Shown piece after piece: positions 34,341 to 43,683 of a stretch of 64,000 nt of DNA (positions are counted from its first letter, which is position 1; the number at the start of each line of letters is the position of its first letter). The DNA is from Roseovarius sp. (lineage in GTDB: Bacteria > Pseudomonadota > Alphaproteobacteria > Rhodobacterales > Rhodobacteraceae). The DNA is taken from assembly GCA_029212365.1 (NCBI GenBank), contig JARGOC010000002.1, positions 1 to 64,000 on the forward strand, in the 5' to 3' direction. The notes under the pieces were generated by a model. It saw only the letters and a program-made list of their open reading frames with translations, was not told the origin of the DNA and did no database searches. Position numbers and translations under genes: made by a program.

Positions 34341-35222
34341 ATGCTGGCCGATTTCCTTTTGATCGCGATGAACGGATTGGTCTGGGCAATGGCCGTATTC
34401 CTGGTCGCTTCCGGACTGACCCTGGTGTTCGGGATCTTACATATCCTGAATTTTTCTCACGGTGGTTTCGTGATGATCGGGGCCTATCTTGCCTATTCAA
34501 TCATGAATTTGGGCTCCGGCGCTGTCGGAATTGTTGCCTTTCTGGGGCTCGCGCTCGTCTGTGCTGTGACCGTCGGAGCGATGGGTTTTGTCATAGACCG
34601 GGTCGTTTTCAAACGCTTGAAGGATGTGGATGACAGTTATTCGCTGATTGCGACCTATGCCGTCCTGTTGCTTAGCGAAGGTGCGGTAAAAACAATCTGG
34701 GGACCGAATTTTCTCAGTGTTTCGCCGCCCAAAGGTCTTGGCGGGGCGGTCTTCCTCGGCGATTTCATCATGCCCGCTTATGCTCTGTTCGTGATCGGTG
34801 TGGGTATTGCTGTCTTCCTGGTTCTGGATTTCTGGCTGCAACGCACCGCCTCGGGCAAGATAATGAAGTCCGTTGCGCTTGATCCTTGGATGGCCAGTCT
34901 TCTGGGGATCAATATCAACTTGATATTCACGGTTGCCGTTGTTGCAGGATTTGCCCTTGCAGGGTTGGCTGGTGGTGTGTTGGCCCCCAACCAGAGCCTT
35001 TCTCCCATGATGGGGGGCACCTATATCATTCAGGCCTTTGGCGTGATTATCGTGGGTGGGATTGGCAATGTTCGCGGAGCGTTTCTCGCGGCAATATTGC
35101 TGGGTCTGATCGACGCGTTCGGAACTGTCTATGTCCCAAGTTTTCCGGGCATCTTCTTTTTCATAGCGGTGGCGGTGATTATCCTTTTCCGGCCGCAAGG
35201 TCTCTTGAGCGGGGTTCGCTGA
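34341..35222 (+). CDS. Branched-chain amino acid-type ABC transporter permease (LivH-like)
   Basis: This 293-residue inner-membrane subunit has about eight hydrophobic spans. GLTLVFGILHILNFSHGGFV is the LivH hallmark, and the conserved coupling segment is seen around ALDPWMASLLGININ. The ATG at 34341 has GAGAGGTG upstream. It pairs with the permease that starts one base after its stop and forms the channel of the importer encoded at 33025-37688. Confidence 0.94.
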   Translation: MLADFLLIAMNGLVWAMAVFLVASGLTLVFGILHILNFSHGGFVMIGAYLAYSIMNLGSGAVGIVAFLGLALVCAVTVGAMGFVIDRVVFKRLKDVDDSYSLIATYAVLLLSEGAVKTIWGPNFLSVSPPKGLGGAVFLGDFIMPAYALFVIGVGIAVFLVLDFWLQRTASGKIMKSVALDPWMASLLGININLIFTVAVVAGFALAGLAGGVLAPNQSLSPMMGGTYIIQAFGVIIVGGIGNVRGAFLAAILLGLIDAFGTVYVPSFPGIFFFIAVAVIILFRPQGLLSGVR

Positions 35223-35223
35223 T

Positions 35224-36228
35224 ATGGGCAACAATACAATCTCTTTCGGCTCTAAAGCTGCGCCTTTGATCGTTCTGGCTCTCTGCTTTGCTGCCTTTGC
35301 GACGGTCCCTTTCTGGGCCGAGAAGGGCCTCGTCTTTCTGGCGGGCATCCTTATGCTTCAGATCGTCTTTGCACTGTCTTTTAACCTGATTTTCGGGTTG
35401 ACCGGGTTGGTCAGCTTTGGTCAGGCGGCCTTCTTTGCGGCAGGGGCCTATGCGTCGGCATGGCTGTCTGGTTACGCGCCTGATTTGCCGTTTATTCTGA
35501 CCTTGGCATTCGGCGGGCTGGTCGGGGCGCTGCTTTCTGTGCTCATTGGGATGGTGGCACTGCACCGGGCGAGTGGCATTTATTTCGCGATCCTGACACT
35601 CGCGCTTGGACAGTTGATCTATACGCTGATCGGCAAATCCACCGCTTTGGGGCGAGAAGACGGTCTGATCGGTATTGCCCGCCCAAACCTGAATTTCGGT
35701 TTGTTTGAAATCGACCTGAGCCGTGGTGACGACTACTATTATCTGATCTTCGTCGCGTCGGCCGGTATGATCGTTAGTCTGTGGTGGGTCTGGCATGGCA
35801 CCTTGGGGCGCACCTTGTCTGCAATTCGACAAGAACCCGAGCGCATCAGATTTCTCGGGGTCAATGTCCGTCGCTACCGTGAATATGCCTTTGTCATATC
35901 CGGCACGGTCACAGCACTTGCTGGTGCTCTTTTGGCGCCATGGAGCCAGATCATCACTCCGATGATTGCGCATTGGTCATATTCGGCGCTGCCGATCCTG
36001 TTTTGCCTGCTTGGCGGCAGCACACGCTTTTGGGGGCCGGCGGTCGGCGCGATCGTCTTTGCCGGGCTTGAGCATTCGACCCGCAACATGTTTGGCATGG
36101 CCGAGCTGATCGTTGGTGGTGGTTTGCTGTTTGTCGTGCTGGCGATGCCTGGCGGCATCCTGGGTACGATCGCGCTGCTGCGCCAGAAAATCTTGCCACC
36201 GGCTGAAGGGAGACCCAGCGATGAGTAA
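35224..36228 (+). CDS. Branched-chain amino acid-type ABC transporter permease (LivM-like)
   Basis: This is the second channel subunit, 334 residues with about 10 hydrophobic spans. SFNLIFGLTGLVSFGQAAFF is the LivM signature, and the coupling loop region is IRQEPERIRFLGVNVRRYR. The gene follows LivH without a gap and overlaps the first ATPase by eight bases. It ends with a basic tail facing the cytoplasm. Confidence 0.94.
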   Translation: MGNNTISFGSKAAPLIVLALCFAAFATVPFWAEKGLVFLAGILMLQIVFALSFNLIFGLTGLVSFGQAAFFAAGAYASAWLSGYAPDLPFILTLAFGGLVGALLSVLIGMVALHRASGIYFAILTLALGQLIYTLIGKSTALGREDGLIGIARPNLNFGLFEIDLSRGDDYYYLIFVASAGMIVSLWWVWHGTLGRTLSAIRQEPERIRFLGVNVRRYREYAFVISGTVTALAGALLAPWSQIITPMIAHWSYSALPILFCLLGGSTRFWGPAVGAIVFAGLEHSTRNMFGMAELIVGGGLLFVVLAMPGGILGTIALLRQKILPPAEGRPSDE

Positions 36229-36991
36229 TATGCTTGAAGCGAAAGGGATTAACTTCGCTTACCCGTCGGTAAACGTGCTGAGTGATGTGGATATTTCCGT
36301 CCAGGCCCATGAGAGCCACGTTGTCATCGGGCCGAATGGCGCTGGGAAAACCACGCTATTCAAGGTGCTGTCGGGTGAGATGTTTCCCCAATCCGGCAAG
36401 GTTTCGTACAACGGCGAAGACGTGACCGGACTGGATGCCTGGCAGAGGGTTCACCGCGGAATCGGGCGAACCTTTCAGGTGGCTCGTCTGTTTGCCGAAC
36501 AAAGTGTTCTGAACAATGTGGTTCTTGCTTTGGAATGTCGGGAACGGATCAAAGGGACGTCGCACGGAGCATGGTGGAGGCTTCATTCCAGCCGCGAGTT
36601 GGTGGATGAAGCGATGAGCCGGCTGGCGCAATATGGCTTGGCTGTACGCGCCAAAGATGAGGCCGCGAACCTGTCGCATGGGGACAAGAAGCGGCTCGAA
36701 CTTTTGATGACGCTGGCACTGAATCCCAAGCTCATTATGCTGGATGAACCCACGGCTGGCATGGCGCCCGATGATCGGCGTTCCGTCGTCGAGATGATCA
36801 ACCGGCTGCGAGAGGACGAAGGGCTGACCCTGCTGTTGACTGAACACGACATGGAAGTGGTGTTCGGACTGGCCACCCGGCTGACCGTGCTGAACCAGGG
36901 ACAGGTTGTTGCCAGCGGCGATCCTGAAACGGTGCGCCGTGATCCGATGGTACACGAGATCTACTTTGGCAAAGGAGGCTCTCATGCTTGA
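36221..36991 (+). CDS. ABC transporter ATP-binding protein (LivG-like)
   Basis: The 256-residue ATPase has Walker A GPNGAGKTT, the LivG-type signature LSHGDKKRLEL, Walker B LIMLDEPTAG and the switch His in LLTEHDMEVVFGL. The ATG at 36221 overlaps the permease end and gives the normal start; longer frames duplicate permease coding sequence. It hydrolyses ATP on the cytoplasmic face together with the LivF-like partner, which it overlaps by eight bases. Confidence 0.95.
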   Translation: MSNMLEAKGINFAYPSVNVLSDVDISVQAHESHVVIGPNGAGKTTLFKVLSGEMFPQSGKVSYNGEDVTGLDAWQRVHRGIGRTFQVARLFAEQSVLNNVVLALECRERIKGTSHGAWWRLHSSRELVDEAMSRLAQYGLAVRAKDEAANLSHGDKKRLELLMTLALNPKLIMLDEPTAGMAPDDRRSVVEMINRLREDEGLTLLLTEHDMEVVFGLATRLTVLNQGQVVASGDPETVRRDPMVHEIYFGKGGSHA

Positions 36992-37688
36992 ACTTAAGAA
37001 CCTGAATGCCTTTTATGGCCAGAGCCATATCCTTTATGACCTTTCGCTGCGCGTCCAGGACGGCCAAGGCGTGGCCATCGTCGGGCTGAACGGCATGGGA
37101 AAATCGACCCTGCTGAAGTCGATCATGGGGGCTGGGCCAACAGTGACCGGCAGCATAACTCTGGATGACCAGGATATCGGAAAGTGGCCGTCGCATCTGC
37201 GCGCCCGCGAAGGTATGTCGCTGGTGCCGGAAGATCGTCGGATCTATCCCCATCTCACGGTCTCTGAAAACCTACAGCTTGCAGGGTATGCAAAGGTCAA
37301 AGGGCGCACGCCCTATACCGTTGAGGAGGTGCTGAAGCGGTTCCCCTTGTTGCAAAAGCTGGCAGATCGAAAGGGTTTTCAGCTGTCAGGCGGCGAGCAG
37401 CAATTGGTTGCTGTTGCGCGCTCTATGCTGGCGAAGCCTCGGTTTCTTTTGCTTGATGAGCCGACCGAAGGGCTGGCGCCGCTTATTGTCGATTCAATGG
37501 GCGACCAAATCCGCGAGCTTCGAGAAAGAGAAGGTATGGCGCTGATACTTGCGGAACAGAATGTTGAATTCGCTCGTGCCTGTACCGAACACCTCTTGGT
37601 TTTGGATGTCGGGCGTGCCGCGTTTTCCGGAAGCTGGAAGCAGTTCGACGCTGATCCTTCGATACGCGATAAGCATCTGAAATTATGA
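36984..37688 (+). CDS. ABC transporter ATP-binding protein (LivF-like)
   Basis: This is the second ATPase, 234 residues: Walker A GLNGMGKSTLL, signature LSGGEQQLVAVARSM, Walker B LLLDEPTEGLAP, and AEQNVEFA holding the switch region, where Gln replaces His as in other LivF proteins. AAAGGAGG sits before the ATG at 36984. It overlaps the next ligase by four bases, which binds importer and activation enzyme in one transcript. Confidence 0.95.
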   Translation: MLELKNLNAFYGQSHILYDLSLRVQDGQGVAIVGLNGMGKSTLLKSIMGAGPTVTGSITLDDQDIGKWPSHLRAREGMSLVPEDRRIYPHLTVSENLQLAGYAKVKGRTPYTVEEVLKRFPLLQKLADRKGFQLSGGEQQLVAVARSMLAKPRFLLLDEPTEGLAPLIVDSMGDQIRELREREGMALILAEQNVEFARACTEHLLVLDVGRAAFSGSWKQFDADPSIRDKHLKL

Positions 37689-39307
37689 GCGATTCCATGA
37701 AAAACCGCCCCTGGCCAAAGCCGGACCCGGAGCAAGCCGCTGAGTATTACGCCAGCGGGGATTGGCGCCGCAAAACGCTGTCGCAGGGATTGAGGGAACA
37801 ACTGAGTTCAAATCCCTATGACATCGCTATCGTGGGCGATAATGACCGCTACAGCTATGCTCAGTTTGATACCATGGCCCGCTCAATGGCCGAATGGCTG
37901 CGTTCCAAGGGCATGCAGCGCGGCGATGTGGTGGCGTTTCAATTGCCGAACTGGCACGAAGTTGCGGCGCTTGCGCTTGCCTCTTCGATGCTTGGGCTCG
38001 TCTGTCTGCCGATCGTGCCCATTTACCGCGAGGCCGAGCTTCGCTTTATTCTTCGGGCCTCGGGGGCACGTATTTTTCTGACACCGAGCGTGTTCCGCGG
38101 GTTCGACTACGCAGAAATGGCGCGGCGGTTGCAGGCCGAAATCCCGTCACTTGAAACTGTCGTTTCACTTCGGGACCCGGACAGCGAAAACCCCTTTGCC
38201 GCGCAGCCATGGTCGGGTGATCCCGAAGACAACCCCGATGATCCGTTTATGCTCATGTACACCTCGGGCACGACCGGCCACCCCAAGGGCGTGGTGCATA
38301 CCGTGAATTCCCTCGACTGCGAATTGTGCCGTGTCTGCGAGTGGTGGCACATGCAGGCGGGCAAAGATGTCGTGCTGATGCCATCGCCAGTGACCCATGT
38401 AACAGGATGGCTGTATGGGATCATGCTGCCATTCACGCATGGCGTGCGCTCTGTGTTGATGGAACGCTGGGAAGCGGATGACGCGATTAAGTTGATCGAC
38501 CGGGAAAAAGCCACCTTTACCGTTGCGGCTACACCCTTTCTGACCGAGTTGCTCAGCCGTGCCAAGGCAAGCGGTAACAACTTGCGCAGCTTGCGTGTTT
38601 TTGCGTGTGGGGGCGCCCCCGTGCCGCCGGACATCATTCGCAATGCATGGTCCGAGTACCCCAATCTTTTGGCGTGCCGGGTATATGGCTCTACCGAGGC
38701 ACCCACGGTCACACTTGGTGTCGCCTCACGAGACAATTGCGACATGGCGGCGCTGACCGATGGGCGCATTGTTGGGCATGATGTGCGCATCGTTGATGAC
38801 GCTGAACGGGATTGCCCTATTGGCACCGAAGGTGAAATTCTGGTGCGTGGGCCTGAACTCATGGTCGGTTATCTTGATCCTGCGGACAACGATACTGCTT
38901 TTGACAAAAAGGGCTATTTCCGTACCGGGGATCTGGGGCGAATAGACAATGAGGGCTGCATCACCATCTCAGGGCGCAAAAAGGATCTGATAATTCGTGG
39001 CGGAGAGAACCTCTCGGCCAAGGAGATCGAAGACGCCCTGCAACGCCATCCTGCTATATTCGAAGCTGCTGTCATCGGCATTCCTCATCCGCGTCTTGGG
39101 GAAACTGGTTGCGCTATTGTGCGGCTTGTCGAACATGCCAAAGCCCCCGATGTTGCCGAGGTTTCCGCCTTTTTGGATGGCGAGGGGCTGGCGCGTCAGA
39201 AACACCCTGAAAAGATTGTTGTTGTAGACGATTTTCCGCGCACCGCGTCCGGAAAGATTCAGAAGTTCCATTTACGAAAAAGCTTCGGAAAGGGTGTGGA
39301 TAAATAG
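37685..39307 (+). CDS. Acyl-CoA synthetase (cyclohexanecarboxylate-CoA ligase-like)
   Basis: This 540-residue AMP-forming ligase is the second in the operon. The P-loop is MYTSGTTGHPKGVVHT, followed by YGSTEAPTVTLG, YFRTGDLG, GRKKDLIIRGGENLSAKEIED and Lys in ASGKIQKFHLRK. The long N-terminal segment and the PIVPIYREAELRFIL region resemble alicyclic-acid or medium-chain ligases more than the ligase at 31409. Two different ligases beside one importer suggest a ring-containing or branched acid whose breakdown product needs a second activation. Confidence 0.9.
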   Translation: MSDSMKNRPWPKPDPEQAAEYYASGDWRRKTLSQGLREQLSSNPYDIAIVGDNDRYSYAQFDTMARSMAEWLRSKGMQRGDVVAFQLPNWHEVAALALASSMLGLVCLPIVPIYREAELRFILRASGARIFLTPSVFRGFDYAEMARRLQAEIPSLETVVSLRDPDSENPFAAQPWSGDPEDNPDDPFMLMYTSGTTGHPKGVVHTVNSLDCELCRVCEWWHMQAGKDVVLMPSPVTHVTGWLYGIMLPFTHGVRSVLMERWEADDAIKLIDREKATFTVAATPFLTELLSRAKASGNNLRSLRVFACGGAPVPPDIIRNAWSEYPNLLACRVYGSTEAPTVTLGVASRDNCDMAALTDGRIVGHDVRIVDDAERDCPIGTEGEILVRGPELMVGYLDPADNDTAFDKKGYFRTGDLGRIDNEGCITISGRKKDLIIRGGENLSAKEIEDALQRHPAIFEAAVIGIPHPRLGETGCAIVRLVEHAKAPDVAEVSAFLDGEGLARQKHPEKIVVVDDFPRTASGKIQKFHLRKSFGKGVDK

Positions 39308-39395
39308 GCAAATTCGAACAGCATTTCCGTATTCGTCTTCTGCGTGGTCATGCTATATCCCTGCCAAAGCTGATGCTGACTTACAGGAAAACACT

Positions 39396-40091
39396 ATGGC
39401 CACCAAACAAACTCCAAAACCACGGAGAACCCGAGCGGAAAAAGCCGCGCAAACACGTGCGGCACTTTTGCATGCCGCGGCCGAGGTCATCGCAGAAGTG
39501 GGATATGGAGATGCGTCAATCGCGCGGATTACGCAGCGGGCAGGGATCGCGCAGGGAACATTCTATCTGTACTTCGAAAATCAGCAGGATCTGTTTGATC
39601 AGCTATTGCCAACCCTGGGGCAGGACCTGCTTGACTATCTGTCCAGGTGCGTGGCCGGCACCAAAGATATACTCGAAGTCGAAGAAGCGGGTTTTCGGGG
39701 GTTTTTCAACTATCTTATTGAAAATCCTGCATTTTTCCGCGTCCTCAACGAAGCGGAAATTGCAGCGCCACGCGCGTATGAGCGGCATTTCGATTTGCTG
39801 CGGGGGCACTACATGCGCGCCCTTGAGCGGAGTTGGAAACAAGGAGAGTTTCCGGATTTCGAGCCGCGGGAACTGGAGGTTCTGGTCTATACGCTCTTTG
39901 CTGCCCGTAGCTATCTCTATTTGCGCTATTCGAAAAGCGAGGATGGCCCGCAACCCATACCCGAGTGGGTGGTGCAGGCATTCATGAAATTTGTGCGCGG
40001 CGGAATTTTGCAGGGGCGCCCCGATCTGACTGCGCCGTCCATACGCTCAGCTAAGGAACAAGAGACCGATGACCATGCAAGAGAACATTAA
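39396..40091 (+). CDS. TetR family transcriptional regulator
   Basis: This 231-residue regulator has the TetR helix-turn-helix at about 40-75 (ASIARITQRAGIAQGTFYLYF) after a basic N-terminal tail rich in Lys, Pro and Arg. The C-terminal ligand domain has no recognisable signature. The ATG at 39396 follows AGGAAA. It lies inside the operon with the acyl-CoA ligases and overlaps the hotdog gene by 23 bases, so it is made along with its presumed targets. It probably binds the dyad at 28384 and is released by an acyl-CoA. Confidence 0.92.
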   Translation: MATKQTPKPRRTRAEKAAQTRAALLHAAAEVIAEVGYGDASIARITQRAGIAQGTFYLYFENQQDLFDQLLPTLGQDLLDYLSRCVAGTKDILEVEEAGFRGFFNYLIENPAFFRVLNEAEIAAPRAYERHFDLLRGHYMRALERSWKQGEFPDFEPRELEVLVYTLFAARSYLYLRYSKSEDGPQPIPEWVVQAFMKFVRGGILQGRPDLTAPSIRSAKEQETDDHAREH

Positions 40092-40920
40092 GAACCAAAC
40101 CTATGACCTTTATGGTGGTCAGGTGTATTTCAGTGAGTGGTGTGGGGTACGCTATTTGAAATCTGACCCTCATGATACACGCATGGCAATTCCGTGGTTG
40201 CCACATATTGCCTCGGCTAAGGGGGTGATCGGGCCGGGTATACTGGCTGTAATGGCCGATGTCGTGGGTGGTCAGGTCGCGTCGGCCGAATATGACTGGA
40301 AAGCACAGATTGCCACAATCAGCCTGGCTCTTAACGTGACATCCGCAGTGCCGGCCGGGGTTGGTCTTTTGGCAAGCGGGCGCAAGATCATCGAGGATGG
40401 CGGAACAATCCTAAGCGATGTTCAGATCACCACAGACGACGGAAACGAAACTCTGATTGCCAACGCACGGCTGCGCAAGATCGTGATTGCCCGGCCGCCC
40501 TATCCGATCAAACCTGGTCAATATACGCCCTTAGAATTTGAAGATTCAGGGCCTTTCATGTCAGAGCAAGACATTGTTTTTAATGGCAATGGCGACAAAT
40601 TGCATTCTCGGATGGAGGCGCGGCCTCATTTCATGGGAAATATTGCGCGAGGTGCATTGCATGGCGGTTTGGTGGCTGCTGGTCTGCTTGAAACCATTGC
40701 TGAACTCGGCAAGCGACATGAAAGAGGTTTTGTTCCGTTTGACGGCGTTGTTGATTTCTTGGCTCCGGCTCGGGACACCGCAATGGATGTCAGCGCGCAG
40801 ATGCTACAGGCGGGCGGGCGTGTTGGGTTTGCAGAGGCCGAGATGTTTCAGGAGCCTTCTGGTTCGGAGCGTCATAAGATAGCACGCCTGTCTGCAACTC
40901 TGAGACATTTGAAAAACTAA
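40069..40920 (+). CDS. Double-hotdog acyl-CoA thioesterase-like protein (PaaI family)
   Basis: The 283-residue protein has two hotdog domains in tandem. The first (about 35-155) contains GPGILAVMADVVGGQVAS, in the place of the PaaI helix motif. The second (about 180-283) has GALHGGLVAAGLLETIAEL with the HGG motif. Such proteins hydrolyse acyl-CoA or phenylacetyl-CoA-type esters and may relieve CoA trapping. It starts within the TetR gene (23-base overlap) and ends the operon; a hairpin follows at 41037. Confidence 0.85.
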   Translation: MTMQENIKNQTYDLYGGQVYFSEWCGVRYLKSDPHDTRMAIPWLPHIASAKGVIGPGILAVMADVVGGQVASAEYDWKAQIATISLALNVTSAVPAGVGLLASGRKIIEDGGTILSDVQITTDDGNETLIANARLRKIVIARPPYPIKPGQYTPLEFEDSGPFMSEQDIVFNGNGDKLHSRMEARPHFMGNIARGALHGGLVAAGLLETIAELGKRHERGFVPFDGVVDFLAPARDTAMDVSAQMLQAGGRVGFAEAEMFQEPSGSERHKIARLSATLRHLKN

Positions 40921-41036
40921 GCTGTTGATGCTTTCCACCGGGCGAATGGAAGCGCTTTTGCAACTGCCACAGACCGCAGGGCGCGTGCAACATCGGCTGC
41001 CCACTGCTGTTTTTATGCAGGCTACACCGCGTGGAT

Positions 41037-41053
41037 CCCCTGCGTGGCAGGGG
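41037..41053. terminator. Hairpin between converging genes
   Basis: CCCCTGC pairs with GCAGGGG over a GTG loop, between the hotdog gene (plus) and a crotonase (minus). There is no T-tract on either side, so action as a bidirectional terminator is uncertain. Confidence 0.35.
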
Positions 41054-41143
41054 GAAGATAACCCCGTGGCAGCTCAGTGCGCGGCCATACGGGTATCATC
41101 AAATCGTCCGGTGTTTCATAAGGCAGAACCTGCGAACTGGTCT

Positions 41144-41932
41144 CTATCGGCCATGAAACAGCGGGTCACGCTTTTCCAGAAACGCTGTTACGGCTTCGAG
41201 ATGATCGTCGCTGTGATGAAGGATCGCCTGCCGATTGGCGGCATCGTCAAGCGACTCGTCCAATGTGGTTTGCAATGCGTTGCGCAACAGCCGCTTGGCC
41301 CCCTGTACAGCCAAAGGCGCCGCAGTGGCGATGCGTTCCGCAAGGCGCCGGGCTTCCGGCAAAAGATCTTCTGGCGTGGTTAGACGCGACACCAGACCCC
41401 AGTCATATGCGGTCTGTGCATCAATTGGATCACCGGTCAGCGCGATTTCGGCCGCCCTGGCAAGCCCGGCCACGCGCGGCAAGAACCAGCTTCCACCGTC
41501 GCCAGAGATCAGCCCAAGGCGAACGAAACTTTGTGCGAGGACCATCTTGTCGGAGCCAATGCGCAGATCGCACATCATCGCAAGATCACAACCAGCGCCA
41601 TAGGCCGGCCCATTGATCGCAGCAATGATCGGGATTTCCACCGCGACCACAGCGTGACACATCCGATGGATACCAGCCTTGTAGCCTGCGCGAATCTCGC
41701 CTGGGCTACCGCTAAAGAGCCCCTTTTTGTCTTGCATGGCTTGAATGTCGCCACCCGCAGAGAATATCCGACCGGCCCCGGTTATGATAACGACGCGAAG
41801 CTCGTCGTCGTCCCTGATCTTCTCCATGACCTCCGTCAATTCAGAGATTTGCGCCGTGTCCGACAGTTTGTTGTATGTTGCACCGTCATCCAGTGTCACA
41901 AGGCCGATGTGGGGCGTCAGTTTCTCTAGCAT
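41144..41932 (-). CDS. Enoyl-CoA hydratase/isomerase family protein
   Basis: This crotonase of 262 residues carries SAGGDIQAM and GPAYGAGCDLAMM for the oxyanion hole. As in the paralogue at 23822, the first catalytic Glu is Asp (GCDLAMM), the second is Phe (AQSFVRLG), and the loop reads ISGDGGSWFLPR. The two form a subgroup whose chemistry is probably not plain hydration. The ATG at 41932 with AGGAAGG upstream is preferred over frames that begin inside the upstream gene region. It is the last gene of a three-gene minus-strand operon. Confidence 0.9.
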   Translation of the reverse strand: MLEKLTPHIGLVTLDDGATYNKLSDTAQISELTEVMEKIRDDDELRVVIITGAGRIFSAGGDIQAMQDKKGLFSGSPGEIRAGYKAGIHRMCHAVVAVEIPIIAAINGPAYGAGCDLAMMCDLRIGSDKMVLAQSFVRLGLISGDGGSWFLPRVAGLARAAEIALTGDPIDAQTAYDWGLVSRLTTPEDLLPEARRLAERIATAAPLAVQGAKRLLRNALQTTLDESLDDAANRQAILHHSDDHLEAVTAFLEKRDPLFHGR

Positions 41933-41949
41933 TATGTGTTTCCTTCCTG

Positions 41950-42720
41950 TTAGCGACCGGCCCACTGAGGGCTGCGCTTTTCGCGAAAGGCGCGGGGGCC
42001 TTCCTGTGCATCTTCGCTGGCATAGACCGGCTCATATATCCGCTTGGCTTCGACAAGTCCGGCTTCCAGGCCCAGTGACATCGTTGCATGGATGCTGGCC
42101 TTGGCCGCAAGAACCGAGAGCGGTGCGTTGTCACGAATACGTTGCGCCATTTCAAGAGCACGCGCGCGTACTGCGTCTGGTGTCGGTTCGATGAAGTTGA
42201 CGAATCCCAAGGCATGAAGGCGTTCGACCGCTATCATTTCGCCGCATAGGGTCAGCTCTTTGAGGACCGCTTCGGGGAGTTTCCAGACCAGAGGCATCGC
42301 CCATGGCGACCCGCGCCCGATCTTGCTTTCGGTGATGCCGCCTTTGGTGCCGGCCAATCCAACGCGCAAATCGCAGTTCAGCGATAGCATCATCCCGCCC
42401 GCTGCGAAGTGACCGGTCATCGCTGCAATCAATGGCTTGCCCACCTTCAGCATATTGCTGTGATGAGGGTCGCGTATAAGGGAAAGCACGTCAATTCCCC
42501 TGCTTTCCTGGATCTCGGCCGCTTCCTTTAGATCCATTCCTGCACAGAATGTACCGCAGTCAGCCGATGTCAGAATGGTGACTCGAATCCGGTCGTCCGC
42601 TTCGATTTCTGCCCAAAGGTCAGTGAGAGCATTGGACATGGCGACCGTCAGCGCATTGCGCTGGTCTGGGCGATCAATGGTGACGGTCAGAATGCCTTCT
42701 GTCAGGTCAGTTTTAAGCAT
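41950..42720 (-). CDS. Enoyl-CoA hydratase/isomerase family protein
   Basis: The 256-residue crotonase has FCAGMDLKEA and GHFAAGGMML in the oxyanion-hole regions. The first catalytic Glu position is Met (GGMMLSL), the second keeps Glu in ITESKIGRG, and the loop GRGSPWAMPLVW is unusual. It could be an isomerase or a hydratase using one Glu. The ATG at 42720 has AAGGT nine bases upstream; starts at 42759 and 42765 lack one. It is followed by a second crotonase after 17 bases and preceded by a cyclase gene. Confidence 0.88.
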   Translation of the reverse strand: MLKTDLTEGILTVTIDRPDQRNALTVAMSNALTDLWAEIEADDRIRVTILTSADCGTFCAGMDLKEAAEIQESRGIDVLSLIRDPHHSNMLKVGKPLIAAMTGHFAAGGMMLSLNCDLRVGLAGTKGGITESKIGRGSPWAMPLVWKLPEAVLKELTLCGEMIAVERLHALGFVNFIEPTPDAVRARALEMAQRIRDNAPLSVLAAKASIHATMSLGLEAGLVEAKRIYEPVYASEDAQEGPRAFREKRSPQWAGR

Positions 42721-42792
42721 ATGTTGAATACCTTGTGGTCGTGAAAGTGATTGAGACATTTTCAATGTCTGAAGAGGGTGAGGTTCGACTCG

Positions 42793-43683
42793 TCACAAGA
42801 GAGCAATCGGGCGTGCAGGTGTGCCTGTTGCCCCCTTGATGCGGATCGCAAGCATCACAAAACAGATTTCGTTGCGGCCAGATTTGGCAAGTGCATCCAG
42901 ATCCATATTTTCGATCAAATAGACGCCGCATTCGACCAACGTATGTTGATGCACTGGCATTGAGATTTTCGGGTCGGTTCCCGGCATCACCTCGACGGCC
43001 ATATTGTCTGCACCGATCGCAATCACGCCTGCCTCTGTCAGATACCGGGCGGCGTCGAGGTCGAGGCCGGGTTCGGATTTTACATATTTTGTTGGGTCAG
43101 CGCGATAGAACTGGCCCCAACCAGTACGGATCAATGCGACATCGCCCGCCCCAATGCGCGTGCCTGCTGCGGCCTCGGCGTCTTGTAGCATTTGCCGGGT
43201 AACAACCTGCCCCCCTGCAAGTGTCGTTTGGTCCTCGGTCGCTGCCACATCCAGCAAAACGGCCCGCGCGACGATAGCAGGGATCATCTCGGCGCCCAGA
43301 TCGTAGAGGCCAAGATCACCGATCACTTGGTCGGCAGAGCGCCCGCCATACATCTGTTGTCCGGCGGTAAAATGCCCCAGAGAATCGATATGGGTGCCCG
43401 CGTGGAATGTCATCGAGACATGTTCGAGGTTTACGCCGGGATCATTGCTTACTCCCTTGCGCTGTAGCGCACGAATGACACCCTGAGCTGTTGTCCAGAG
43501 GTTCATCAGAAAGGGAGGTTGCACGCCCGGATAATGCGGCGCGTGGGGCCGAAGAACCTGACCCAGCTCCATAACTGTGCCGGTATTGGCCAATTTCAAC
43601 GCATCAAGCCGGTCAGCATCACTGACCATAGCCGCGCGGCCAACAAATCCGTTGGCTTTGCAGTTCTCAGGATTGTGCTGCAT
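42793..43683 (-). CDS. Cyclase family protein (kynurenine formamidase-like metal hydrolase)
   Basis: This 296-residue protein of the cyclase/kynurenine formamidase fold has the metal-binding motif HAGTHIDSLGH (HxGTHxDxxxH) and a second conserved region, GAGDVALIRTGWGQFY. Such enzymes hydrolyse amides, esters or lactones or open rings. The ATG at 43683 is chosen since a small frame with the only good ribosome binding site ends 14 bases inside it, implying coupled translation. A GTG at 43737 would add 18 residues. It is the first gene of the operon with two crotonases and is divergent from the LIV importer across a shared operator. Confidence 0.87.
   Translation of the reverse strand: MQHNPENCKANGFVGRAAMVSDADRLDALKLANTGTVMELGQVLRPHAPHYPGVQPPFLMNLWTTAQGVIRALQRKGVSNDPGVNLEHVSMTFHAGTHIDSLGHFTAGQQMYGGRSADQVIGDLGLYDLGAEMIPAIVARAVLLDVAATEDQTTLAGGQVVTRQMLQDAEAAAGTRIGAGDVALIRTGWGQFYRADPTKYVKSEPGLDLDAARYLTEAGVIAIGADNMAVEVMPGTDPKISMPVHQHTLVECGVYLIENMDLDALAKSGRNEICFVMLAIRIKGATGTPARPIALL

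Noticed and set aside
37685..41932. Firm assignment of the 28.5-41 kb genes to cyclohexanecarboxylate degradation (Ali/Bad)
   Set aside because: Ligase, dehydrogenase, SDR and crotonases are all present, but each family is broad and no residue specific to BadI or AliB was identified, so only similarity of layout is noted.
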